A DNA stretch of 11,840 bases from Nitrosomonas sp. Lineage in GTDB: Bacteria; Pseudomonadota; Gammaproteobacteria; Burkholderiales; Nitrosomonadaceae. Positions 1 to 6,654 of this stretch are shown here, piece after piece. The notes under the pieces were generated by a model. That model did not search any database and was not told where the DNA came from. It was given only the letters and a program-made list of their open reading frames with translations. Position 1 is the first letter of the stretch, and the number at the start of each line of letters is the position of its first letter. Made by a program: the position numbers and the translations under genes. The stretch spans positions 1-11,840 of the forward strand of contig JAJFJI010000156.1 of the NCBI GenBank assembly GCA_021774205.1, read 5' to 3'.

Positions 1-1518
1 ATGCAGGGACATCATCACCATCCGCGCGACCCAAAAAAAGATGATGTCAAAACCTGTTATCAACACTGAGGTTGGTAAAAAGGTTTTAACTTCTGGCGTT
101 TCTTCAGGCCAGCCCAATGTTGAAAATGGCCATAACGCAGAAGAAAACCAGGTGTCCAGCACATCTTCATCTTGTCTTAGGTTGTTCTTGCCAGTTAGTT
201 GTTGCGCTTCTTCCAGGCTGTGTGCAACGGTTATATTACCGTCCTCGTCATACCATGCTGGAATTCGGTGTCCCCACCATAGCTGTCGAGAAATACACCA
301 ATCCTGTATATTTTCTAGCCATTGATTGTAAACATGATGCCAATTATCCGGTGTAAATTTGACGTCACCATTCGCCACTGCTTCAAGTCCTTGCTGAGCC
401 AGTCCTTCCATCGCGACATACCATTGATCCGTTAACATTGGTTCAATAATCGTATTGGTGCGGTCACCACGTGGGGCCATTAATTTATGCGGTTTGGTCT
501 CAAAGAGTAGCCCCTGCGCTTCCAGATCGGCAAGGATTCTTTTTCTAGCTTCAAAACGATCCATGCCTTGATATTCGGTCGGGGCAAGATCATTTATTTT
601 TCCATCCAGCGTAAAAATATTTAACGGTACCAGCTGATGCCGTTGTCCCATCTGATAGTCGTTAAAATCATGCGCTGGTGTGATTTTTACGCAACCTGTT
701 CCAAATGCCGGATCGACATATTCATCTGATATAATGGGTATGCTTCGTTCGCATAATGGCAATCGCACATGGCGGCCGATCATATGCTGGTAACGGATAT
801 CTTCGGGATGAACAGCAACGGCCATATCCCCTAGCATAGTTTCCGGTCGTGTAGTAGCAACGATTAGGCTCTCGTTTGCAAAGTTATTTTCACATTTATC
901 TTGTTCTAATGGATATCGAATATGCCAGAGGGATCCATTTTCTTCTGTCGACACGACTTCCAGGTCAGAAACGGCGGTTTGCAATACCGGATCCCAGTTA
1001 ACCAGTCGTTTGCCACGATAAATCAGTCCTTCGCGATATAACCGTACAAACACTTCAGTTACTGCACGGGATAACGTCGGATCCATAGTGAAGCGTTCAC
1101 GTGACCAGTCACAGGAAGTTCCCAAGCGCCGCATTTGTCGGGTAATGGTAGAGCCGGACTCTTCCTTCCATTGCCATACGCGTTCAAGGAATGCTTCGCG
1201 CCCTAGCTCACGGCGATCGATATTTTGTTGGTCCAGTTGACGTTCGACGACAATCTGGGTTGCAATACCGGCATGATCTGTTCCGGGTTGCCACAGCGTG
1301 TTACATCCAAGCATCCGATGATAGCGAATCAGCGCATCCATCAGGGTATGCTGAAATGCATGACCCATATGCAACGTGCCCGTAACGTTGGGTGGCGGAA
1401 GCATGATGCAATATGGATCGGCACCGGTTGCGGTTGGTTTGAAATAACCCGCTGATTCCCATATGGAATACCAATGGTTCTCAATCTGGCTGGGATTAAA
1501 GCTTTTTGCAAGTTCCAT
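1..1518 (-). CDS. valS: Valyl-tRNA synthetase, N-terminal 506 residues (cut by window edge)
   Basis: Class I aminoacyl-tRNA synthetase that charges tRNA-Val with valine in the cytoplasm and edits mischarged threonine. The gene runs off the left edge, so only 506 of the roughly 900-950 residues usual for the family are present. Visible are the HIGH-type ATP motif (HMGH, residues 50-53, preceded by PPPNVTG), the PGTDHAGIATQ segment (78-88), the start of the CP1 editing domain (ATTRPETMLGD, 221-231), the return to the catalytic core (WCISRQLWWGHRIPAWY, 407-423) and DTWFSSALWPFSTLGW (455-470). The KMSKS motif would lie beyond the edge. The ATG at 1516-1518 begins a typical ValS N-terminus (FNPSQIENHWY), although no good Shine-Dalgarno is seen. 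The frame is open throughout. The 115 bases between this gene and the small gene upstream hold a TATAAT-like hexamer (1554-1559 on the minus strand) without a convincing -35 box, so readthrough from upstream or a weak own promoter are both possible. Confidence 0.97.
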   Translation of the reverse strand, partial: MELAKSFNPSQIENHWYSIWESAGYFKPTATGADPYCIMLPPPNVTGTLHMGHAFQHTLMDALIRYHRMLGCNTLWQPGTDHAGIATQIVVERQLDQQNIDRRELGREAFLERVWQWKEESGSTITRQMRRLGTSCDWSRERFTMDPTLSRAVTEVFVRLYREGLIYRGKRLVNWDPVLQTAVSDLEVVSTEENGSLWHIRYPLEQDKCENNFANESLIVATTRPETMLGDMAVAVHPEDIRYQHMIGRHVRLPLCERSIPIISDEYVDPAFGTGCVKITPAHDFNDYQMGQRHQLVPLNIFTLDGKINDLAPTEYQGMDRFEARKRILADLEAQGLLFETKPHKLMAPRGDRTNTIIEPMLTDQWYVAMEGLAQQGLEAVANGDVKFTPDNWHHVYNQWLENIQDWCISRQLWWGHRIPAWYDEDGNITVAHSLEEAQQLTGKNNLRQDEDVLDTWFSSALWPFSTLGWPEETPEVKTFLPTSVLITGFDIIFFWVARMVMMSLH

Positions 1519-1633
1519 GAAGATCAGGCGTATATAGATACAAAAAGCTTGCTATTATAACGGAAGGTAGGGATACGAGTATGGTGTTGATTGAGCTGAT
1601 TCCCGCTTAGCGTAAAAAAACTAGCAGGTTTTT

Positions 1634-2011
1634 TCAAATATTACTGATTAACCGTTTTTCTAGTGCCTGGAGTAACGCTATCCGATCCGTGGTATTGAGA
1701 TCAATTTCCACTTCCTGTAATGCTGCATCCAAGATTTGTTGCAATGATATTGCACATTCAGATTGCGCCGGCATAGTAACCGGATGCAAAATGACGACAT
1801 CGGTCAGTGTCGGGATTTCGTTGCTGGATGATTGTGGTGCTTGCTGTAATGCGCCATCAGATTTTTGCGTGTAATCTAAATCAGATGATAGGACATCACA
1901 CAAGCCATCAGGTGTATTAGCCGGATTTTGATGCTTATTTAATAAGCTGTTTACTTTATTCAGGATTTCTTCATCGTCGAAATCTGTTGACGTATTATGA
2001 TCTTGAATCAT
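1634..2011 (-). CDS. Small acidic protein of unknown function between holC and valS
   Basis: I do not recognise a function. The 125-residue product is acidic at its N-terminus (TDFDDEEIL, residues 8-16), polar and probably disordered through about residue 65, then has an IPTLTDVVILHP segment (67-78) and a probable C-terminal amphipathic helix from about 88 to 125. There is no signal peptide, membrane helix or cysteine metal motif. It starts 19 bases after holC ends, in the same direction, and valS follows 115 bases later, so it probably belongs to the same transcription unit. Small proteins with a 'P-LT-DVV'-like patch are familiar from betaproteobacterial genomes, including Burkholderia families of unknown function. 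I recall the resemblance but cannot verify it here. The ATG follows an in-frame stop (2021-2023) closely and lacks a clear Shine-Dalgarno, so coupling to holC translation is plausible. Position and frame support a real gene; the role is open. Confidence 0.75.
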   Translation of the reverse strand: MIQDHNTSTDFDDEEILNKVNSLLNKHQNPANTPDGLCDVLSSDLDYTQKSDGALQQAPQSSSNEIPTLTDVVILHPVTMPAQSECAISLQQILDAALQEVEIDLNTTDRIALLQALEKRLISNI

Positions 2012-2030
2012 TAGCGATAATTATAGAAAG

Positions 2031-2450
2031 TTAATTGTCTAGCCTGTAATGATAGATTTTATACCCATTTTCCTGATAGAACTGGTAGCGCTTGCGTGCG
2101 GCTGTTTTATCGTCTGGTTTAATACTTGCAATCTCAATTAATCGGTTGAAACGATCAAATGAAGGTGGATACTGATCATGAAGATTTAGCAATACGTCAT
2201 GATGCCTTACCTGTGCTATTTCATGACCGAGTATAACGGGTGTTACATTGGCCAGCTTATCATGAACACGGCTGTGAGGAATAAAACTGGTTGGCGAAAA
2301 AGTCCAAAGTAATTTATCAAGCCGCTCAATCAGCGCTGTATCCAGGGTATAAATCATTACTTTTAAACCCTGTTGCACTCCCTTTGCGCTTAATCGGCAG
2401 GCCGTATAAAACTTGTCAGCCGCGCCAGAATAGAAATAGATTTCTGTCAT
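2031..2450 (-). CDS. holC: DNA polymerase III, chi subunit
   Basis: The chi subunit of the polymerase III clamp-loader complex. In characterised bacteria it binds the psi subunit and contacts single-strand binding protein, linking the replisome to SSB-coated lagging-strand template. The 139-residue length is normal. The family pattern is visible: a beta strand EIYFYSG at the N-terminus, then an ACRLSAKGVQQGLKVMIYT helix-strand unit (about residues 17-35), LLWTFSPTSFIPHS (47-60), a central PVILGHE strand (71-77) and a C-terminal RKRYQFYQENGYKIYHYRL segment (119-137) typical of HolC. The ATG at 2448-2450 is the first start after an in-frame stop at 2454-2456, but its Shine-Dalgarno is poor. It lies between pepA (107 bases upstream, with a hairpin in the gap) and the small acidic gene, the common betaproteobacterial order leading into valS. 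Confidence 0.93.
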   Translation of the reverse strand: MTEIYFYSGAADKFYTACRLSAKGVQQGLKVMIYTLDTALIERLDKLLWTFSPTSFIPHSRVHDKLANVTPVILGHEIAQVRHHDVLLNLHDQYPPSFDRFNRLIEIASIKPDDKTAARKRYQFYQENGYKIYHYRLDN

Positions 2451-2495
2451 TGATCAGTAAGAAAGTATTTAGTTTATCTTATCTAAAATAAAGGT

Positions 2496-2537
2496 AGAGG
2501 ACACCGAAAGTTAAAACAAGTTTTCTTGGTGTCCTCT
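2496..2537 (-). terminator. Hairpin between pepA and holC (possible terminator or attenuator)
   Basis: A perfect 10-base inverted repeat (AGAGGACACC at 2496-2505, GGTGTCCTCT at 2528-2537) encloses a 22-base loop that contains its own small palindrome (AAAAC/GTTTT, 2513-2524). Read leftward, in the direction of pepA transcription, the stem is followed by CCTTTATTTTAG, a broken T-rich tract rather than a clean U-run. It starts about 20 bases past the pepA stop codon. A partial terminator that tunes readthrough into holC fits best. An mRNA-stability element is an alternative. Confidence 0.45.
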
Positions 2538-2557
2538 GAGATAAAAAATTACAGTTA

Positions 2558-4054
2558 CTAACTTGTCGCTGTGGCTCGCGTAATTAAAAACTGGGCCAAT
2601 AACGGAACCGGTCGCCCAGTTGACCCTTTCTCTTTACCTGAATTCCATGCGGTGCCCGCAATATCCAGGTGCGCCCAACGGTATTTATTGGCAAATCGTG
2701 ATAAGAAACAACCGGCAGTAATTGTTCCTGCAGCACGTCCACCAATATTAGCCATATCTGCAAAATTACTCTTTAATAAATCCTGATAATCATCCCAAAG
2801 CGGCATTTGCCAGGCACGGTCATTGACATTGTCAGCAGCATGCAGCAACTCCTGAGCCAGCTCGTTATTATTGCTAATCAAGCCCGTTGCTACATGTCCC
2901 AGTGCAATAACGCACGCGCCGGTAAGTGTGGCAACATCAATCACCGCATCTGGCTTATAACGTTCTGCGTAGGTCAGTGCATCACATAAAATTAATCGAC
3001 CTTCAGCATCCGTATTAAGTACTTCGATTGTTTGCCCAGACATGCTGGTTACAACATCGCCCGGTTTGGTCGCATTGCCGTCCGGCATGTTTTCTGTTGC
3101 CGGAATAATGCCCACGACGTTGATGGGAAGCTTCATTTCTGCGATTGCCGTCAATGTGCCAAATACACTGGCCGCACCACACATGTCATATTTCATCTCA
3201 TCCATATTTGCTCCTGGTTTCAATGAAATGCCACCAGTATCGAAGGTAACCCCTTTACCGACAAGCACCACGGGCTTCTCCATTTTTCCCCGTCCCCGGT
3301 ATTCTGCCACAATCAGTTTGGCTGGCTGGCGGCTACCTTGCGCAACTGACAACAACGCACCCATACCAAGCTTTTCCATATCTTTCTGTTCCAGCACAGA
3401 AACTTTAAGCTTGTGTGTTTTGGCCATATCTTTGGCTTGTTTGGCCAGGTAAGCCGGCGTGCAAATATTTGGGGCCATATTGCCCAGATCTTTTGCTACA
3501 TTCATGCCGTGTGCAATGGCTTGTCCCTGTTGAATTGCTTCCTTGCCAACCGTTAGTTGAGAATTATTTACTACATTCAATATGACTTTACGCAGATGTG
3601 GCTTGTTTTTTTCTGGCATGCTTTTTAGGCTATCGAAACGATAGATACTTTGCGTCCCTACTAAAATCGCCTGGGAAATTTTCCATGCATCTTCCCTTTC
3701 TTTTACAGGAATTTCAGTCAGAAAAAATGTTGCATCAGCCGCGCCTGTTTTATGCAACGCATTAAAGGCAGCACGGATTGCGTCAAGATAAGCTTTATCG
3801 CCAAACTCCTGTTCCTTGCCAAGTCCAATTAATAACACCCGCTTGCATAGGGTATTTGGAATATTATGTAGCAGCAAAGTGGTATTTGCTTTTCCTTCCA
3901 GATCACCCTGGCGTAAGATGTTGCTAATGTATCCATCAGTCGCATTATCCAGAACTTTTGCTGGATCAGTTAGTTTGCGCGATTCAAACACACCCACGAC
4001 GACGCACGCGCCACGTTGCTTTTCCGGGGTTCCAACTTTTATGCCAAAGTCCAC
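2558..4054 (-). CDS. pepA: Leucyl aminopeptidase (M17 family, PepA type)
   Basis: Cytosolic metallo-aminopeptidase that removes N-terminal residues, leucine preferred, from peptides. The family forms hexamers with two metal ions per active site, and E. coli PepA also binds DNA in Xer recombination and car regulation. The 498-residue product is full length. The N-terminal macro-like domain spans roughly residues 1-165 and the catalytic domain 170-498. The expected active-site residues are all present: K267, D272, D290, D349 and E351 as metal ligands, and K279 and R353 as catalytic residues. The family signature NTDAEGRL is at 347-354. The start is GTG (4052-4054). It is preferred because an AGGAG Shine-Dalgarno lies six bases upstream and the N-terminus fits the family. 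It is the first gene of the leftward block and divergent from the HDOD-GGDEF gene, with a good sigma70-like promoter in between. Confidence 0.97.
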   Translation of the reverse strand: MDFGIKVGTPEKQRGACVVVGVFESRKLTDPAKVLDNATDGYISNILRQGDLEGKANTTLLLHNIPNTLCKRVLLIGLGKEQEFGDKAYLDAIRAAFNALHKTGAADATFFLTEIPVKEREDAWKISQAILVGTQSIYRFDSLKSMPEKNKPHLRKVILNVVNNSQLTVGKEAIQQGQAIAHGMNVAKDLGNMAPNICTPAYLAKQAKDMAKTHKLKVSVLEQKDMEKLGMGALLSVAQGSRQPAKLIVAEYRGRGKMEKPVVLVGKGVTFDTGGISLKPGANMDEMKYDMCGAASVFGTLTAIAEMKLPINVVGIIPATENMPDGNATKPGDVVTSMSGQTIEVLNTDAEGRLILCDALTYAERYKPDAVIDVATLTGACVIALGHVATGLISNNNELAQELLHAADNVNDRAWQMPLWDDYQDLLKSNFADMANIGGRAAGTITAGCFLSRFANKYRWAHLDIAGTAWNSGKEKGSTGRPVPLLAQFLITRATATS

Positions 4055-4060
4055 GTTTCA

Positions 4061-4065
4061 CTCCT
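4061..4065 (-). promoter_or_regulatory. Shine-Dalgarno of pepA, fixing a GTG start
   Basis: Read on the minus strand this is AGGAG within AAAGGAG, six bases before the GTG at 4052-4054. It is the strongest ribosome binding site in the window and decides the non-ATG start of pepA. Confidence 0.8.
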
Positions 4066-4109
4066 TTGTAATTTTCTCATTGCGGATTATTTCAAGCCTG
4101 GTAGTGCTG

Positions 4110-4139
4110 ATTATCGCTGGACTGTTTGTCTAAAGTCAA
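4110..4139 (-). promoter_or_regulatory. Probable sigma70 promoter of pepA
   Basis: On the minus strand there is a -35 box TTGACT (4134-4139) and a -10 box GATAAT (4110-4115), separated by 18 bases. Each matches the consensus in five of six positions. Transcription would start near 4103, giving a leader of about 48 bases before the pepA GTG. The boxes are read directly; promoter activity is inferred. Confidence 0.55.
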
Positions 4140-4152
4140 AATAAACAGACAA
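4126..4152. repeat. Short inverted repeat flanking the pepA -35 box
   Basis: TTGTCT (4126-4131) and AGACAA (4147-4152) form perfect 6-base arms whose centres are 21 bases apart, about two helical turns, on either side of the putative pepA -35 box. The spacing would suit a dimeric regulator. Arms this short also arise by chance. Confidence 0.25.
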
Positions 4153-4296
4153 TAGCGGCAATTTATGCTAACTCGGAAATTGAAACTATTTTCCAGTCAA
4201 TTTGGTTCTTTTCCAGATATTCCAATAGGGTAAAATTGCACTTTAAAGTAGAATCACATGCAAGATCAAAAGTTTCTAAAAAACATTTCCTGATTT

Positions 4297-4317
4297 TATA
4301 ACGTGCGTCAATAAGGA
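4297..4317 (+). promoter_or_regulatory. Possible -10 box and Shine-Dalgarno of the HDOD-GGDEF gene
   Basis: TATAAC (4297-4302) is a fair -10 box, with only a poor -35 partner about 18 bases upstream (TTTCTA). AAGGA (4313-4317) is a good Shine-Dalgarno seven bases before the GTG start at 4325. The ribosome site is convincing; the promoter is weak and would give a leader of only about 16 bases. The rest of the 270-base divergent gap (4055-4324) holds the pepA promoter and otherwise AT-rich sequence with no gene. Confidence 0.35.
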
Positions 4318-4324
4318 AAAGGTA

Positions 4325-5797
4325 GTGAATAATAATTTAACGCAACGCTTACGATCATGCACAACATTGCCAACGTTACCGGCTATTGCACTCAAAATCA
4401 TTGATCTGGCTAATGATCCCGATGCCGACATTAATAAAGCTTGTCAATATATTGCGCTAGACCCGGCGTTAACCGCAAAGATACTGAAGACAGCAAACTC
4501 ACCGATATATAAATCACGTCGTACCGCAACCAATGTGCGTCAGGCGGTTAGTATACTTGGCACGCATGCAGTTACCGTTATTGCATTGTCTTTTTCTTTG
4601 ACAAATTCGTTAATAAAACAATCAGGGCAATACCACGCAGCATTCGATAACAACAATTTCTGGCGCCGTTCCATTACAACAGCGCTTGCCAGCCGTGCAC
4701 TGGGAATAAAGGCGGGACTCGTAACGCTGGATGATTTGTTTCTTGCTGGATTGTTGCAAGATATCGGTATCCTCGCATTTGGCGCCATGATGCCTGAGGA
4801 ATACAATGAAGTTTTTTCTTCCACAATAAATCATGATGAGCTATTGCAAATGGAACGTGAGACATTCGAAGTCGGGCATGATGAACTTGGACATGCATTG
4901 CTGAAAAAATGGCATTTGCCCGATTACATTGCGATGGCGTGCCTGACCAGCCATAATCAACCCCCGCCTAAGGAAATTGGTCCAAGTATTCCTGCTTGCG
5001 TTGCCGTTTCGCGCCATGTTGCCGACTATTTCATAGATCCAGGGGATGCTAAGAAGATTGCCGTTGCCACTGAAGCAGCAAAAAACTGGCTGAATCTTGA
5101 CAACATCGCGTTGATGGACGTGATCGACAACATGGCGACCGAATTGGTCATGGTTGAAGAATTATTTGAAATTACCATTCATCAACCAGAGGAAATAGCT
5201 GGAATCATGGCTGAAGCGAGAGAATTACTAGCGATACAAAACCTGTCCAAAGTACGGGAATTGGAAGAGAAATCGCAACATGATGGATTAACGGGCGCAC
5301 GAAACCGAGGGTACTTTGATGAAGCGCTGCAACGTGAATTTTACCTTTCATCGCAGCATTCTTTGCCGCTTACCATTGCTATGATTGATCTGGATCATTT
5401 CAAGAAAATCAACGACACCTATGGACATATAGCCGGTGACGCACTCCTCATTGCTACCGTAAGAACAATTCTTAATCAAATTCGCCAGGACGATACACTT
5501 TGCCGTTATGGGGGTGAAGAATTTGCTCTGATCTTGCCAGGAACGACGCTTTCCGCTGCGAGAAAACTCTTGGCACGTTTAAAGGATAGTATCGCTGCAA
5601 TTTCACATCAACTTGAGGATGGCCGTATCGTAAAAGTAACCGCATCTATTGGTGTTGCGGCTAATATGGATGGCAATGCAAATTTTGAGTGCCCGGCAGA
5701 CCTAATAAAAGCTTCTGATAGCGCACTTTACGCAGCCAAACATGCAGGCCGGAATCAAATTATCGAATGGAATAATTCCCTTCCTACTTTCAATTAA
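4325..5797 (+). CDS. HDOD-GGDEF protein, probable diguanylate cyclase
   Basis: Cytosolic signalling protein expected to make cyclic di-GMP from two GTP. The HDOD output/sensor domain spans about residues 10-205 (LPTLPAIALKII, then the LDPALTAKILKTANSP helix pair). Where HD phosphohydrolases carry the HD pair, this has Q145-D146 (GLLQDIG), so that domain is not expected to be catalytic, as is general for HDOD. A linker of about 110 residues ends in a helix (RELEEKSQHD) that leads into GGDEF at about 318-483. That domain has DGLTGARNR (320-328), the metal-binding DLDHFKKIND (355-364), the active-site GGEEF at 396-400 and an intact RxxD inhibitory site (RQDD, 387-390) at canonical spacing, so it looks active and product-inhibited. 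There are no membrane helices. The start is GTG with a good AAGGA site. It is followed 26 bases later by serB, probably cotranscribed. The signal sensed is unknown. Confidence 0.95.
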   Translation: MNNNLTQRLRSCTTLPTLPAIALKIIDLANDPDADINKACQYIALDPALTAKILKTANSPIYKSRRTATNVRQAVSILGTHAVTVIALSFSLTNSLIKQSGQYHAAFDNNNFWRRSITTALASRALGIKAGLVTLDDLFLAGLLQDIGILAFGAMMPEEYNEVFSSTINHDELLQMERETFEVGHDELGHALLKKWHLPDYIAMACLTSHNQPPPKEIGPSIPACVAVSRHVADYFIDPGDAKKIAVATEAAKNWLNLDNIALMDVIDNMATELVMVEELFEITIHQPEEIAGIMAEARELLAIQNLSKVRELEEKSQHDGLTGARNRGYFDEALQREFYLSSQHSLPLTIAMIDLDHFKKINDTYGHIAGDALLIATVRTILNQIRQDDTLCRYGGEEFALILPGTTLSAARKLLARLKDSIAAISHQLEDGRIVKVTASIGVAANMDGNANFECPADLIKASDSALYAAKHAGRNQIIEWNNSLPTFN

Positions 5798-5823
5798 ATG
5801 ACTAATAAAGTCTCATCATATCC

Positions 5824-6654
5824 ATGCATCTAATTATCCAAGGAATAGATATTGAAAACCATGACTTGAGATCACTCGCCAAGCTTTCCGGCGCAGACCA
5901 AATTCAACGTATTACTGGCCAAGCCTTTCGTCTGCTAAATGTTGAGCAAAACAAAGATATTGCGCCATACTGCGCTAATGCCAGCCTGGATTATGCATTT
6001 GTTGATGGAACAAAGCAGCTGAGTAATTTTGGTTTAATCGCAATGGATATGGACTCAACCTTACTTGCGATAGAGACAATTGATGAGATTGCCGATATGC
6101 ATAATATTAAACCGCAGGTAGCATCCATTACACTTAGTACTATGCGCGGTGAAATTGGTTTTGCCGAGAGCCTGAAACGGAGAACGGCTTTGTTGGAAGG
6201 ACTGCATCAGGATGCACTGCAAAAAGTATATGATGAGCGCGTTCGGTTGAATCCGGGCGCAGAAAAAATGCTTAAATGTGTTAAAACAGCTGGTCTCAAG
6301 ACGATGGTTATATCCGGCGGCTTTACTTTTTTCACCGATCGAATAAAAACAAAATTGGGGTTGAATTATTCAGCGGCTAATACTATCGAAATATCAGATA
6401 ATAGGATAACCGGAAAAGTAACAGGAAAGATCATCGATGCAGGTGGGAAAGCTGAGGCATTGAGGCATATGCGCGATGAACTTGGATTGAAACGGGAGCA
6501 AATAATTGCTATCGGAGATGGCGCTAATGATTTAAAAATGATGGCGGAGGCAGGTATTAGTATTGCCTATCATGCAAAACCCATCGTCCAGGAAAAAGCT
6601 ACATACCGTATCAATCATGTTGGCCTAGATGGCGTGGTTAATTTATTTGGATAA
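5824..6654 (+). CDS. serB: Phosphoserine phosphatase
   Basis: Haloacid-dehalogenase superfamily enzyme that hydrolyses O-phospho-L-serine to serine, the last step of the phosphorylated serine pathway, in the cytoplasm. The product is 276 residues, shorter than the 322-residue E. coli enzyme, with a reduced N-terminal region (about 1-65) before the catalytic core. HAD motif I is DMDST (75-79, nucleophile D75, acid/base D77). E84 in the ETIDEIAD segment matches the substrate-specificity helix. Motif II is S164 in VISGGF, motif III is K209, and the metal motif is GDGANDLKM (231-239). All key residues are present. The ATG at 5824 is the first start after an in-frame stop at 5806-5808 and has no Shine-Dalgarno, which suggests translation coupled to the HDOD-GGDEF gene 26 bases upstream. 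Its last 40 bases overlap, tail to tail, the end of the large GGDEF-EAL gene on the other strand. Confidence 0.96.
   Translation: MHLIIQGIDIENHDLRSLAKLSGADQIQRITGQAFRLLNVEQNKDIAPYCANASLDYAFVDGTKQLSNFGLIAMDMDSTLLAIETIDEIADMHNIKPQVASITLSTMRGEIGFAESLKRRTALLEGLHQDALQKVYDERVRLNPGAEKMLKCVKTAGLKTMVISGGFTFFTDRIKTKLGLNYSAANTIEISDNRITGKVTGKIIDAGGKAEALRHMRDELGLKREQIIAIGDGANDLKMMAEAGISIAYHAKPIVQEKATYRINHVGLDGVVNLFG

Noticed and set aside
41..1455. Several plus-strand frames of 60-95 codons inside valS
   Set aside because: They are antisense to a continuous, well-conserved ValS frame and show no domain or ribosome site.
1554..1559. TATAAT hexamer on the minus strand as a valS promoter
   Set aside because: No acceptable -35 box at 16-18 bases; a single hexamer in AT-rich DNA is weak evidence.
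1614..1635. AAAAAAC...GTTTTTT hairpin upstream of valS, considered as a terminator
   Set aside because: The stem is nearly all A-T pairs, so it is weak, and it sits at the 3' end of the small gene within a likely transcription unit.
3042..3452. 136-codon plus-strand frame inside pepA
   Set aside because: It is antisense to the conserved catalytic domain of PepA and reads as a shadow frame.
4063..4133. Plus-strand hydrophobic stretch (RIISSLVVLIIAGLFV) ending in a stop, in the pepA upstream gap; considered as an lptF remnant or small membrane peptide
   Set aside because: It lies at the end of a frame antisense to pepA, has no start with a ribosome site, covers the pepA promoter, and does not resemble the LptF N-terminus.
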